Assembly (NCBI GenBank): GCA_017849615.1
Contig: JAFIGS010000012.1
Location: 124,001-188,000, forward strand
Length of the DNA: 64,000 bases
Direction of reading: 5' to 3'
Source of the DNA: Pseudolabrys sp.
GTDB taxonomy: Bacteria; Pseudomonadota; Alphaproteobacteria; Rhizobiales; Xanthobacteraceae
The first letter of the stretch is position 1. Every line of letters starts with the position of its first letter. The notes beneath the pieces are model-generated. The model saw only the letters and a list, made by a program, of their open reading frames with translations. It was not told the DNA's origin and did not search any database. The position numbers and the translations under genes are program-made. Positions 51,458-60,652 of this stretch are shown here, piece after piece.

Positions 51458-53082
51458 CCGAACCGCTTCTCAAGGTCGAGAATCTCTCCGTCGCCTTCGG
51501 CCTCGGCACGCATGAGGTCCACGCCGTCAAGGGCGTGTCGTTCGAGATCGGCAAGGGCGAGACGGTGGCGCTGGTCGGCGAGTCCGGTTCGGGCAAGTCG
51601 GTGACGGCGCTGAGCGTGATGAAGCTGCTGCCTTATCCATCGGCGCGCCATCCCTCGGGCACGATCACGTTCAAGGGCCAGGAACTGCTGGCGATGCCGG
51701 AACGCGACATCCGCAAGGTGCGCGGCAACGACATCACCATCATCTTCCAGGAGCCGATGACGTCGCTGAACCCGCTGCACACCATCGAGAAGCAGATCGC
51801 CGAAGTGCTGCTGCTGCACAAGGGCCTGACCGGGCAGGCGGCGCGAACGCGCATCATCGAACTGCTGACCCAGGTCGGCATTCCCGATCCCGAAGGGCGC
51901 CTCGAAAGCTATCCGCATCAGATGTCCGGCGGCCAGCGCCAGCGTGTCATGATCGCCATGGCGCTGGCGAACGAGCCGGACCTGCTGATCGCCGACGAGC
52001 CGACCACCGCGCTCGACGTCACCGTGCAGGCGCAGATATTGAAGCTGCTGAAGGACATCCAGACGCGGCTCGGCATGTCGATGCTGTTCATCACCCACGA
52101 CCTCGGCATCGTGCGAAAGCTCGCCGACCGGGTCTGCGTCATGCAGCGCGGCGAGATCGTCGAGCAGGGCCCGGTGGAGGAGGTGTTCACCAGACCGCAG
52201 CATCCCTACACGCAGGCGCTGCTTGCCGCCGAGCCCAAGCCCGACCCGGCGCCGCCGAAGCCGGATGCGCCGGTCGTGGTCAAGACGGGCGACCTCAAGG
52301 TGTGGTTTCCGATCAAGCGCGGCGTGCTGCGCAAGGTGGTCGGCCACATCAAGGCGGTCGATGGCGTTTCGGTCGAACTGCGCAAGGGCGAAACGCTCGG
52401 CGTCGTCGGCGAATCGGGTTCGGGCAAGACCACGCTCGGTCTCGCCATCCTGCGCCTGATCTCGTCGAACGGACCCATCGTGTTCATGGGCGAGCCGCTG
52501 CAGGGCCTGACGTTCAAGGAAATGCGGCCGCACCGCCGCCAGATGCAAATCGTTTTCCAGGATCCCTACGGCTCGCTGAGCCCGCGCATGTCGGTGTCCG
52601 ACATCATCGAGGAAGGCTTGTGGGTGCACCACGCCGGCATGAACGACGCCGAACGGGAGCGGCGCGTGGTGGCGGCGCTGGACGATGTTGGCCTCGATCC
52701 GGCGACCCGTCATCGCTACCCGCACGAATTCTCAGGCGGTCAGCGCCAGCGTATCGCTATCGCCCGGGCTCTGGTGCTGGAGCCGACCTTCATCGTGCTC
52801 GACGAGCCCACGTCGGCGCTGGACATGCTGATCCAGGCGCAGATGGTCGATCTTCTGCGCGACCTGCAGAAGAAGCGCGATCTCACCTACATGTTCATCT
52901 CGCACGATTTGCGCGTGGTCGCGGCCTTGGCCTCGCGGCTGCTGGTGATGCGCAACGGCAAGATGGTGGAAGAAGGCGCCGCCGCCGAACTGTTCAAGAA
53001 TCCGAAGAGCGACTACACCCGCGCGCTGTTCGCCGCCGCCTTCCGCATCGAGACCGCGGCCGTCCCCGCGCCGGCGTTGTAG
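51454..53082 (+). CDS. yejF: Peptide ABC transporter ATP-binding protein YejF (two ABC domains)
   Basis: This cytoplasmic ATPase of 542 residues is a fusion of two nucleotide-binding domains. The first (about 5-265) has Walker A GESGSGKS at 42-49, the Q-loop FQEP, the signature MSGGQRQRV and Walker [13 protein letters not shown]. The second (about 280-535) has Walker [29 protein letters not shown] and [10 protein letters not shown]. Each ends with the HPYTQALL or SDYTRALF tail of oligopeptide-type ATPases. It is coupled to yejE by an ATGA overlap. Confidence 0.95.
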   Translation: MTEPLLKVENLSVAFGLGTHEVHAVKGVSFEIGKGETVALVGESGSGKSVTALSVMKLLPYPSARHPSGTITFKGQELLAMPERDIRKVRGNDITIIFQEPMTSLNPLHTIEKQIAEVLLLHKGLTGQAARTRIIELLTQVGIPDPEGRLESYPHQMSGGQRQRVMIAMALANEPDLLIADEPTTALDVTVQAQILKLLKDIQTRLGMSMLFITHDLGIVRKLADRVCVMQRGEIVEQGPVEEVFTRPQHPYTQALLAAEPKPDPAPPKPDAPVVVKTGDLKVWFPIKRGVLRKVVGHIKAVDGVSVELRKGETLGVVGESGSGKTTLGLAILRLISSNGPIVFMGEPLQGLTFKEMRPHRRQMQIVFQDPYGSLSPRMSVSDIIEEGLWVHHAGMNDAERERRVVAALDDVGLDPATRHRYPHEFSGGQRQRIAIARALVLEPTFIVLDEPTSALDMLIQAQMVDLLRDLQKKRDLTYMFISHDLRVVAALASRLLVMRNGKMVEEGAAAELFKNPKSDYTRALFAAAFRIETAAVPAPAL

Positions 53083-53163
53083 CCGTCTCACGCTTTCTTG
53101 ATTCGGACTTGAGTGCGCCGGTCGGGCATGAGCGTCGTGTCATTTGTGGAGATCTCGATCGTG

Positions 53164-53847
53164 ATGCCGTTACGCTTTGGTTTCGCCGCCGCTTTGCTGC
53201 TTGCGCTTGCCGCGCCACTGTCGGCACGCGCCGATGACGCGGCGCAGTTTCCGATCATCGCCGATGACGGCAGCATCATCGCCAATCACAGCGTCTCCAC
53301 CGACCTTGTCGCTCGCATCGAGAAGCTCAAGAATATCGTCGTCGTCGGCAACCCGGCGGGCAAGGTGACGTTGTACGAATTCTACGATCTCAATTGTCCC
53401 TACTGCCGCCGCGCTTCGGCGGACATCGACGAACTGCTGCAAAGCAATACGAGCGTCCGTCTCGTGCTGGTGCCGTTTCCGGTGCTGGGCATTCCCTCGA
53501 TCCTGGCGGCCCGCGTCGAATATGCCGTGAACCGCATGTCGAACGCGGAAAACGCCTATAAATTCCACCGCGCCGTCTATCAGGGGCGAGGCACCATCGA
53601 CGATCAGCGCGCCTTCGCCGCGGCGCAGTCCCTGGGCCTCGAAAGCGTCGAACTGCGCAAGATCGCCAATGACGACGCCTTCGGCACGGTGATGAAAGAG
53701 CACCTGCGCGTCGGCGATGCGCTCGGCATTCAGGCTACGCCGGGGCTTGTGCTCGGCGGCGTCGTCATCGTCGGCTATCCGGGCAAGAAGGCACTGACCG
53801 AGGCGGTCAATTCGGTGGCTAAATGCGGCACGGTGATGTGCCCGTGA
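53164..53847 (+). CDS. DsbA/ScsC-like periplasmic thiol protein
   Basis: This exported protein has about 227 residues. The signal peptide is residues 1-23 (FAAALLLALAAPLSARA). The thioredoxin-like domain shows VTLYEFYDLNCPYCRRAS with active-site Cys78-Pro-Tyr-Cys81, and the cis-Pro loop GIQATPGLVLGG. It is a DsbA-family protein and may oxidise or isomerise disulfides; a DsbB partner is not in the window. Cys-rich envelope proteins encoded in this window (DUF2865, LTXXQ, minor pilins) are possible clients, but that is inference. The start is uncertain; GTG one codon earlier is possible. Confidence 0.85.
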   Translation: MPLRFGFAAALLLALAAPLSARADDAAQFPIIADDGSIIANHSVSTDLVARIEKLKNIVVVGNPAGKVTLYEFYDLNCPYCRRASADIDELLQSNTSVRLVLVPFPVLGIPSILAARVEYAVNRMSNAENAYKFHRAVYQGRGTIDDQRAFAAAQSLGLESVELRKIANDDAFGTVMKEHLRVGDALGIQATPGLVLGGVVIVGYPGKKALTEAVNSVAKCGTVMCP

Positions 53848-53853
53848 TATCGC

Positions 53854-53935
53854 GTCAGTCCGGGGTGCGCTGAAGGCGCGAACCCGGAATCCAACGCTGG
53901 ATTCCGGATCGCCGCTGTGCGGCGTCCGGAATGAC
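53854..53935. repeat. ATTCCGG-type dispersed inverted repeat
   Basis: The element has the shape GTCAGTCCGGGG, AACCCGGAATCCA, TGGATTCCGG and GTCCGGAATGAC, matching the copies at 10117-10273 and 42631-42732 with a shorter middle. It lies between the convergent DsbA-like and NlpC/P60 genes. Confidence 0.7.
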
Positions 53936-53942
53936 GGCATGC

Positions 53943-54785
53943 CTACACCCTCTTCACGCTCGTCACTTCGCTTCCAGCCGCCTTGATGCGCGCGATAGCC
54001 TCGGCCGCCGGTTCGCTCGCGACCATCATGTGATGGGCGTTGGCGTGAAGCAGCGTGCCGGCGTCGCGGGCGATGGCGACATGGCCCTTCCAGAACACGA
54101 GATCGCCACGGCGCAGGTCGCCGAGCGCAACGGGTGAGCCCAGCGCGCGCTCCTGCATATAGGTGTCGCGCGGGCAGGGGTGGCCGGCTGCATTCATCGC
54201 CAGTTGGACGAGGCCGGAGCAGTCGATGCCAAGCGAGGACTTGCCGCCCCACAGGTAAGGCACGCCGGCGAACATCTCGGCGACGGCGACGAAGTCGTTA
54301 TGCTTCGCACTGAGCGGTGCGACATGGCCGAGCGGATAATGCCAGCCATAGCCGTCGATGGCGAAGGTGTCGGTCGTACGCGCGATTGCGATGCCCGCGC
54401 CCATCGGCAGCGCGATCATCGGCGGCAGCTTGATGTTGGCGGCGGGAAAGCCGAAGGTGCGCGGCACGCAGACGCGGTGCGTTGGCTTAAGCCCGACCGG
54501 GCCGAGCGCATTGGCCGATAGATAGCCGACATAACCGTCGCTCTCGATCTGGCCCCAGGCCCAGCCTTCCTCGCTCGTCTCATAGACCGTGACGCGTTCG
54601 CCCTTGAGCGCCTGGGTATCGAGCGCTGCCTCATGCGCGGGGTCGCGGCGCATGTCGGCAATCGGCTCGATGACCTCACACACGTCACCTTCGACAAACC
54701 GCGCCGCCTCGACCTTTCCGTGCAAATGCGCGGCGGCGATGTCCTTGCGATAAGGGTTCAAGCGAGGGTCAAGCATCTCAGCCAT
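53943..54785 (-). CDS. NlpC/P60 cell-wall peptidase with SH3 domain
   Basis: The protein has 280 residues. Residues 30-100 resemble a bacterial SH3 domain (VYETSEEGWAWGQIESDGYV). The NlpC/P60 domain at about 165-275 has the catalytic Cys189 in SLGIDCSGLVQ, His235 in WKGHVAIA and His247 in LLHANAHH. Such enzymes cut gamma-D-glutamyl-diamino acid bonds in peptidoglycan fragments. There is no signal peptide, so it may act on imported muropeptides. Its start overlaps the end of the aminopeptidase gene by eight bases; a joint role in cytoplasmic peptide recycling is plausible. Confidence 0.88.
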   Translation of the reverse strand: MAEMLDPRLNPYRKDIAAAHLHGKVEAARFVEGDVCEVIEPIADMRRDPAHEAALDTQALKGERVTVYETSEEGWAWGQIESDGYVGYLSANALGPVGLKPTHRVCVPRTFGFPAANIKLPPMIALPMGAGIAIARTTDTFAIDGYGWHYPLGHVAPLSAKHNDFVAVAEMFAGVPYLWGGKSSLGIDCSGLVQLAMNAAGHPCPRDTYMQERALGSPVALGDLRRGDLVFWKGHVAIARDAGTLLHANAHHMMVASEPAAEAIARIKAAGSEVTSVKRV

Positions 54786-56148
54786 AGCGCTCGACGAGCA
54801 CCGCGTAGAGCGCCCGTGCCGCCATCAATTCGCCGCCCTCGGGCCGGCCGGGCCGCGCCGACGGCGTCCAGGCGAAGATGTCGAGATGCACCCAGGACGG
54901 CGCGTCGACGAACTTCTTGAGGAACAACGCCGCAGTGATGGAGCCGGCCATGCCGTCGCTGCCGACATTGTTGATGTCGGCGGCCTTGGAATCGAGCTGC
55001 GCCTCGTAAGGCTGCCACAGCGGCAGCCGCCACACCGGATCGTTCTCGGCGAGTCCGGCTTTGCTGATGTCGGCCGCGAGTTTGTCGTCATCGGTGAACA
55101 TCGCCGGCAGTTGCGTGCCGAGCGCGACACGCGCCGCGCCGGTGAGCGTGGCGAAGTCGGCCAGCAGGGCCGGCTTGTCCTCGCTCGCCAAGGCCAGGGC
55201 GTCGGCGAGGATGAGACGGCCTTCGGCATCGGTGTTGCCGATCTCGACGGTGAGGCCCTTGCGCGAATTGAAGATGTCGCGCGGCCGGAAACTCTTGCCG
55301 GATACCGAATTTTCGACCGCCGGGATGAGCACGCGCAGGCGCAGCTTCATCTTGCCGGCCATGATCATGTGGGCGAGGCCGAGCACGGTGGCGGCGCCGC
55401 CCATATCCTTCTTCATGTTGAGCATGCCGCTTGACGGCTTGATGTCGAGGCCGCCGGTGTCGAAGCACACGCCCTTGCCGACCAAAGTCACCTTTGGGTC
55501 TTTCTCCTTACCCCAGGTGATGTCGATGAGCCGCGGCGCGCGTGGCGAGCCCATGCCGACGGCGTGGATCAGCGGGAATTCCTTCGCGAGCTTGTCGCCG
55601 CTCGTGACCTGAATCTTCGCACCGTGCTGGTCGGCGAGTTTTCGCGCCGCGGCTTCGAGCTCGTCGGGCCCCAGATCGTTGGCCGGCGTGTTGATGAGGT
55701 CGCGTGCCAGGGCCACGCCTTCGGCAATGCGGCTGGCCTCGTCGCCATCGACGCCCTTGGGAAGAGCCAGCTTGATCTTGCGGGTCTCGGCCTTGCGGTA
55801 GCGCGTGAACTGGTAGGCGCCGGTGGCGAAAGCCAGCGCGGCGAGGCGCACGTCATGCGGGTCGTTGGCGAAGCGGTAGGTGCCGGCGGGCAACAGATTG
55901 ACCAGCGCGCCGGGGCGGAACGCATCGATCGCGTCGCCGGGCCGTTCGAGGCCGAAAAGCACGCCGGCCAGTTTACCGTCCTGTGCGGGGATCAGCAGCA
56001 GACGGCCAGGCTTGGGCTCGAAGCCGGCGGCCTTGGCGAAATTGCGCTCGCGCTCGCCGAAACCGGCCAGCACGGTTTCGGCGTTGCCGCCATGAACGAA
56101 CCAGATCGGGATGCCGCGCTCGCTGGTCGCCGCAAAGACAGGGTGCAT
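54778..56148 (-). CDS. Leucyl aminopeptidase family protein (M17)
   Basis: This cytoplasmic metallo-exopeptidase has about 456 residues. The M17 catalytic domain shows VGKGVCFDTGGLDIKPSSGM with metal ligands, KKDMGGAATVLG, VENSVSGKSFRPRDIF and the family signature NTDAEGRLILADAL. It removes N-terminal amino acids from peptides. It ends in overlap with the NlpC/P60 gene; the pair sits downstream of the peptide importer region and could process imported peptides. The chosen ATG avoids an Arg-rich extension; AGAGAG lies about 11 bases upstream. Confidence 0.93.
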   Translation of the reverse strand: MHPVFAATSERGIPIWFVHGGNAETVLAGFGERERNFAKAAGFEPKPGRLLLIPAQDGKLAGVLFGLERPGDAIDAFRPGALVNLLPAGTYRFANDPHDVRLAALAFATGAYQFTRYRKAETRKIKLALPKGVDGDEASRIAEGVALARDLINTPANDLGPDELEAAARKLADQHGAKIQVTSGDKLAKEFPLIHAVGMGSPRAPRLIDITWGKEKDPKVTLVGKGVCFDTGGLDIKPSSGMLNMKKDMGGAATVLGLAHMIMAGKMKLRLRVLIPAVENSVSGKSFRPRDIFNSRKGLTVEIGNTDAEGRLILADALALASEDKPALLADFATLTGAARVALGTQLPAMFTDDDKLAADISKAGLAENDPVWRLPLWQPYEAQLDSKAADINNVGSDGMAGSITAALFLKKFVDAPSWVHLDIFAWTPSARPGRPEGGELMAARALYAVLVERYG

Positions 56149-56215
56149 TGCTGTGTCGTCTCTCTGAAGGGTTTTTCGCCGTCGCCGTCGCGCGACACTA
56201 GCCGAATTCGCGCGG

Positions 56216-56230
56216 TTAACCACTCGTTAG
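56216..56230. promoter_or_regulatory. CtrA-box-like sequence between aminopeptidase and tadD
   Basis: TTAA-N7-TTAG differs by one base from the CtrA consensus TTAA-N7-TTAA. It overlaps a GGTTAAC direct repeat (56214-56220 and 56231-56237, 17 bases apart), 57 bases before the tadD start and 68 bases before the aminopeptidase. Pilus genes are CtrA targets in Caulobacter, which makes the position attractive, but the match is short. Confidence 0.4.
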
Positions 56231-56286
56231 GGTTAACGTTTTATTGCTCGGATATGCCGCCGGAAACCTCCCCTCGCACAAGCGGG

Positions 56287-57111
56287 ATGTCCATGCGCCT
56301 CTCCTCGCGCCCCCCGTATCGCAAAGCCTCATCCCGCAGGGGACGCTTGCTGGCCGCGGCCGGACTGGCGCTGGCGCTCGGTCTTGCCGGCTGCAAGACC
56401 AGCAACGACATTACCGGATCGATCGGCGGCCGGACCGCCCAGCCCGTTACCGAAGGCGACTGGCGCTCCGCCCTGGACACCTGGGGCGAGCGCTACAAGG
56501 CCGATCCGTCCAATGCGGAAGCTGCCATCAATTACGCCCGCGCCCTGCGCGCCACCGACCAGCGGGCGCAGGCCGTCGCGGTGCTGGAGCAGGCCGCCAT
56601 CCGCAATCCGACCAACATGGCGCTGCTCGGCGCCTATGGCCGCGCCCTGGCCGCGGTCGGCAACTATCAGCAGGCGCTCGACGCGCTCGGCCGGGCGCAT
56701 ACGCCGGACAATCCGGACTGGAGCATCCTCAACGCCCAGGGCGCGGTGCTCGACCAGATGGGCCGCAGCGCCGAGGCGCAGCGGCATTACTCGGCGGCGC
56801 TCAAGATCGTGCCGGACGAGCCGTCGGTGCTGTCGAACCTTGGCCTGTCCTATGTTCTCACCAAGGATCTCAAACGCGCCGAGGTCACGTTGCGCCGGGC
56901 GGTGGCGCAGCCGGGCGCCAACCCGAAGGTGCGGCAGAACCTCGCGCTGGTTCTGGGGCTGCGCGGCAAAAACGCCGAGGCCGAACAGGTGGCCGGTGAG
57001 GGGCTGCCGCCCGACGCGGCCGCGGCGAATGTCGCGAACCTGCGGCAGGTGCTGTCGCAGCGCCAGAAGGGCGGCCGAGGCTATCTGCCGTCGCCGAGCG
57101 ACGGCGGCTAG
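56287..57111 (+). CDS. tadD: TadD-like TPR lipoprotein of the Tad pilus
   Basis: The protein has about 274 residues. A lipoprotein signal ends in LGLAGC, giving lipid-anchored Cys near residue 36, followed by KTSNDITGSI, which is typical of Rhizobiales TadD. Four to five tetratricopeptide repeats fill about 60-240 (AAINYARALRATDQRAQAVA, NLGLSYVLTKDLKRAEVTLR). TadD is a pilotin-like outer-membrane lipoprotein helping secretin assembly and pilus function. It is encoded opposite to tadC, overlapping its end by four bases, so it has its own promoter. An in-frame ATG 11 codons earlier lacks a ribosome-binding site. Confidence 0.88.
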   Translation: MSMRLSSRPPYRKASSRRGRLLAAAGLALALGLAGCKTSNDITGSIGGRTAQPVTEGDWRSALDTWGERYKADPSNAEAAINYARALRATDQRAQAVAVLEQAAIRNPTNMALLGAYGRALAAVGNYQQALDALGRAHTPDNPDWSILNAQGAVLDQMGRSAEAQRHYSAALKIVPDEPSVLSNLGLSYVLTKDLKRAEVTLRRAVAQPGANPKVRQNLALVLGLRGKNAEAEQVAGEGLPPDAAAANVANLRQVLSQRQKGGRGYLPSPSDGG

Positions 57112-58082
57112 TTGATCGCCATCACCTTGATGGCGGCGGGCCCGAGAATCACGACGAACAGCACCGGCAGGAAGAACAGGATCATCGGCACGGTGAGCTT
57201 GGGCGGCAGGCCGGCGGCCTTCTTCTCGGCTTCCGACATGCGCATGTCGCGGTTCTCCTGCGCCATGACGCGCAGCATGTTGGCGAGCGGCGTGCCGTAC
57301 TTCTCGGCCTGCGTCAGCGCCATGCAGACCGATTTGACGCCTTCGAGGTCGGTGCGCTTGGCGAGGTTCTCATAGGCCTGACGGCGGTCGGGCAGGTAGG
57401 ACAGCTCCGCGGTCGTCAGCGTCAGTTCCTCGGCCAGTGGCACGGACTGCGTGCCGATTTCCTCGCTGACCTTCTTGAGCGCGGCTTCGATCGACATGCC
57501 GGATTCGACGCAGATCAGCAGCAGGTCGAGCGTGTCGGGGAAGGCGCGCCTGATCGAAAGCTGCCGCTTCTGGATCTTGTTCTTGAGCAGCATCAGCGGC
57601 ATGTGCATGCCGAGATAGGCGGCGCCGATGCACAGGCCGAGCTTGACACTCAAGGGCTGGTCGAAATCGGTCACGACGAACATATAGAAGGCGGCAAAGA
57701 GCGTGGCCGCGATCGGCGTCACCATGCGGAAGAACAGGAAGGTGACGTAAGGCGCTTGGCCGCGATAGCCGGCCTGCACCAGTTTCAAACGGGCTTCTTC
57801 CTGGCCGAACCACTTGTTCAGGTTGAAGCCGTCGACCACGCGCTGGATGTATTGCTTCGGCGACTGTCGCAGCGACACCCGCTCGTTCTCCTTGGCCAGA
57901 CGCTCGCGCTCCCGGGCGCGGATCTTCTCGCGCTCGATGGCGACGGCCTTCATGCGCTTGTCGAGCGGATTGGCGAAAACGAGCGGCATGGCAATGGTGA
58001 GCACGGTCGCCATGGCGGCGATCGCGGCGAAGATCACCGTCAGCGATTGTGTGTTCAGCGTGCTGGCGATCTGGTCGATCAT
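57108..58082 (-). CDS. tadC: Tad pilus inner-membrane platform protein TadC
   Basis: This GspF-type membrane protein of 324 residues has a hydrophobic segment near the N-terminus, two or three in the middle and one at the end. The T2SSF domain lies at about 180-310 (FPDTLDLLLICVESGMSIEA, LTQAEKYGTPLANMLRVMAQ). With TadB it forms the inner-membrane platform on which the ATPase CpaF drives pilin extrusion. It starts ten bases after the tadB stop. Its 3' end overlaps the convergent tadD by four bases. Confidence 0.94.
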   Translation of the reverse strand: MIDQIASTLNTQSLTVIFAAIAAMATVLTIAMPLVFANPLDKRMKAVAIEREKIRARERERLAKENERVSLRQSPKQYIQRVVDGFNLNKWFGQEEARLKLVQAGYRGQAPYVTFLFFRMVTPIAATLFAAFYMFVVTDFDQPLSVKLGLCIGAAYLGMHMPLMLLKNKIQKRQLSIRRAFPDTLDLLLICVESGMSIEAALKKVSEEIGTQSVPLAEELTLTTAELSYLPDRRQAYENLAKRTDLEGVKSVCMALTQAEKYGTPLANMLRVMAQENRDMRMSEAEKKAAGLPPKLTVPMILFFLPVLFVVILGPAAIKVMAIN

Positions 58083-58092
58083 GGCCCGGCCG

Positions 58093-59070
58093 TCAGAAAT
58101 CGAAGTTGATCATCTTCTTCATCACCAGAACGCCCATCGTCATCCAGACCGCCGAACCGGCGAGCATGATGTTTCCGAGCTGTTCGGTGAACAGAAGACT
58201 GATGTAGGAAGGGCTGGTGATCCAGACGAGCGTCATCACGGCGATCGGCAAGGCGCCGATGATGGCGGCGGAGGCCTTCGCCTCCTGCGACATGGCCTGG
58301 ATCTTGGCCTTCATTTTCTTGCGGTCGCGCAACACGCGCGACAGGTTGGCCAGGGTTTCGGAGAGGTTGCCGCCGGCCTTCTGCTGGATGGCGATGACAA
58401 TGCCGAAGAAGTTGGCTTCCGGCACAGGCATGCGCTCGTAGAGCTTGCCACAGGCTTCGCCCAGCGGCATGCCGATCGCCTGCGTCTCGAGGATGGCGCG
58501 GAATTCCGAGCGCACCGGCTCGGGCGCATCGATGGTGATCATCTTGATACAGTCGAGCAGCGGCAGGCCGGCCTTGATGCCGCGCACGATGACGTCGACC
58601 GCGTCCGGAAACCCATTGAGAAACTTCTGCTCGCGGCGCCGCTTCAGGAAGCCCAAGAGCCAGTGCGGAATACCGAAGGCGCCGGCGAAGCCGAGACCCA
58701 TCGAGGCCAGCAGACCGGCGTTGGCCAGCGTGCCGAGAAGGAACATGCCAACGCCGATCGCGCCGGAAACGATGAAGAAGGTCTGCTTGGACCAGCTCAG
58801 GCCTGCCTGGGTGATGCGGACCGGGAGAGGCGGCGACTTGCGATTGCGGTTGCGCTCCTCGAATTCCTTCAGAGTGTTTTCGATGGTGTCGCGCCGGCTC
58901 TTCTGCGGGCCGCGCGTCTTGCGCGCCATCGGCTCGGCGCGCGCCACGTTGGCGACGCGCTGCTCGGCCTTCTTCTCGCCCGAGAGGAGCGGATAAAGGA
59001 AGACATAGGCCACGCCGCCGATGGCGACGGCGGCGAGGAAGAAGACGGCGATCGCGTTCATCTCCGGCAT
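58093..59070 (-). CDS. tadB: Tad pilus inner-membrane platform protein TadB
   Basis: The protein has 325 residues. A helix near residues 5-27, a charged cytoplasmic region with QKSRRDTIENTLKEFEER, then a pair of helices near 95-135 and the T2SSF domain (FPDAVDVIVRGIKAGLPLLD, AIQQKAGGNLSETLANLSRV) are the TadB layout. It pairs with TadC. It starts two bases after the cpaF stop, so translation is probably coupled. Confidence 0.94.
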   Translation of the reverse strand: MPEMNAIAVFFLAAVAIGGVAYVFLYPLLSGEKKAEQRVANVARAEPMARKTRGPQKSRRDTIENTLKEFEERNRNRKSPPLPVRITQAGLSWSKQTFFIVSGAIGVGMFLLGTLANAGLLASMGLGFAGAFGIPHWLLGFLKRRREQKFLNGFPDAVDVIVRGIKAGLPLLDCIKMITIDAPEPVRSEFRAILETQAIGMPLGEACGKLYERMPVPEANFFGIVIAIQQKAGGNLSETLANLSRVLRDRKKMKAKIQAMSQEAKASAAIIGALPIAVMTLVWITSPSYISLLFTEQLGNIMLAGSAVWMTMGVLVMKKMINFDF

Positions 59071-59072
59071 GG

Positions 59073-60605
59073 CTAGCCTCGCATCGATTGCGCGGCTTCC
59101 TCGGCCGCATCGAGCGCGGCGGCGAGCCGCTTTTCCTCGCCGTAATAGCGCGCACGGTCCCAGAAGCGCGGCCGGCCGATGCCGGTCGAGCGATGGCGGC
59201 CGAGGATGTTGCCGTCGGCGTCCTCGCCAACCATTTCGTAGAGGAACAGGTCCTGGGTGATGATGACCTCGCCTTCCAGCCCCATCACTTCGGTGATGTG
59301 GGTGATGCGGCGCGAGCCGTCGCGCAGGCGCGCCGCCTGAACCACGACATCGATGGAAGCCACGATCATCTCGCGGATGGTTTTCGACGGCAGCGAGAAG
59401 CCGCCCATGGTGATCATGGATTCAAGTCGCGACAGCGCTTCGCGCGGGTTGTTGGCGTGCAGCGTACCCATGGAACCGTCATGGCCGGTGTTCATAGCCT
59501 GCAGCAGATCGAACGCCTCGGGTCCGCGGACTTCGCCGACGATGATGCGTTCCGGGCGCATACGCAGACAGTTGCGCACCAGTTCGCGCATTGTCACCTG
59601 GCCTTCGCCCTCGAGGTTGGGCGGCCGGGTTTCCAGGCGAACCACGTGCGGCTGCTGCAACTGAAGTTCGGCGGCGTCTTCGCAGGTGATGATGCGCTCG
59701 TCGGCGTCGATGAACTGCGTCAGGCAGTTGAGCAGGGTGGTCTTGCCGGAGCCAGTGCCGCCGGACACCAGCGTGTTGACGCGGCAGCGGCCGAGGACGC
59801 GCAGGATCTCGGCGCCCTGTTCGGTGATCGAGCCGAACTTGACGAGCTGATCGAGCGTCAGCTTGTCCTTCTTGAACTTACGAATGGTCAGGGCCGGGCC
59901 GTCGATCGAGAGCGGCGGCACAATGGCGTTGACGCGCGAACCGTCCGGCAAGCGCGCGTCGCAGATCGGCGAGGCTTCGTCGACGCGGCGGCCGACCTGG
60001 CTGACGATGCGCTGGCAGATGTTCAGAAGCTGCTGGTTGTCGCGGAAACGGATACCGGTACGCTGAATCTTGCCTTTGACTTCGATATAGACCGTGCCGG
60101 AGCCATTCACCATGATGTCGGCGATGTCGTCGCGCGCGAGCAAAGGTTCGAGCGGGCCGAAGCCGAGTACGTCGTTGCAGATGTCGTCGAGCAGTTCTTC
60201 CTGCTCCGAGATCGACATCACGATGTTCTTGATCGCGATGATCTCGTTGACGATGTCGCGGATTTCCTCGCGCGCGGATTCGGCGTCGAGACGGGCGAGC
60301 TGCGCCAGATCGATCGCTTCGATCAGCGCGCCGAAGATGGTGCCCTTGGTGGTGTAATAGGCTTCCGAGCGGCGCGAATCGACCGCCGGCATGTTGACGG
60401 CGGCTTGGCGGCGCTCCGGCGTCGGCGCGGCGACGAGCGGCGCACCGAGTCCGTCGGATGGAAATGGCGTGCGGCCGGTTTCGGTGGGCGCCGTCGGCGG
60501 CGACGGCACATGAGCGGCCGGAGCAGGCGCGGGCGCATGCGGCGCCGGCTGCATCGCCGGGGCTGGGCTGCGAATATCGGCGGTGCCGCCACGCTTACCG
60601 AACAC
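59073..60605 (-). CDS. cpaF: Tad pilus ATPase CpaF/TadA
   Basis: This cytoplasmic secretion ATPase has 510 residues and powers both extension and retraction in Tad systems. After a Pro/Ala-rich N-terminal region (1-75), the GspE/VirB11 fold shows [19 protein letters not shown], Walker [11 protein letters not shown] at 281-290, the Asp box [11 protein letters not shown], Walker [14 protein letters not shown] and the His box [18 protein letters not shown] start is used, with GGAG about 11 bases upstream. It follows cpaE after 47 bases and precedes tadB by two. Confidence 0.96.
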   Translation of the reverse strand: MFGKRGGTADIRSPAPAMQPAPHAPAPAPAAHVPSPPTAPTETGRTPFPSDGLGAPLVAAPTPERRQAAVNMPAVDSRRSEAYYTTKGTIFGALIEAIDLAQLARLDAESAREEIRDIVNEIIAIKNIVMSISEQEELLDDICNDVLGFGPLEPLLARDDIADIMVNGSGTVYIEVKGKIQRTGIRFRDNQQLLNICQRIVSQVGRRVDEASPICDARLPDGSRVNAIVPPLSIDGPALTIRKFKKDKLTLDQLVKFGSITEQGAEILRVLGRCRVNTLVSGGTGSGKTTLLNCLTQFIDADERIITCEDAAELQLQQPHVVRLETRPPNLEGEGQVTMRELVRNCLRMRPERIIVGEVRGPEAFDLLQAMNTGHDGSMGTLHANNPREALSRLESMITMGGFSLPSKTIREMIVASIDVVVQAARLRDGSRRITHITEVMGLEGEVIITQDLFLYEMVGEDADGNILGRHRSTGIGRPRFWDRARYYGEEKRLAAALDAAEEAAQSMRG

Positions 60606-60652
60606 GTCGATTTACTCCGGACACTTCAAGGCAGGTCAACAGCGCGCAGGCA

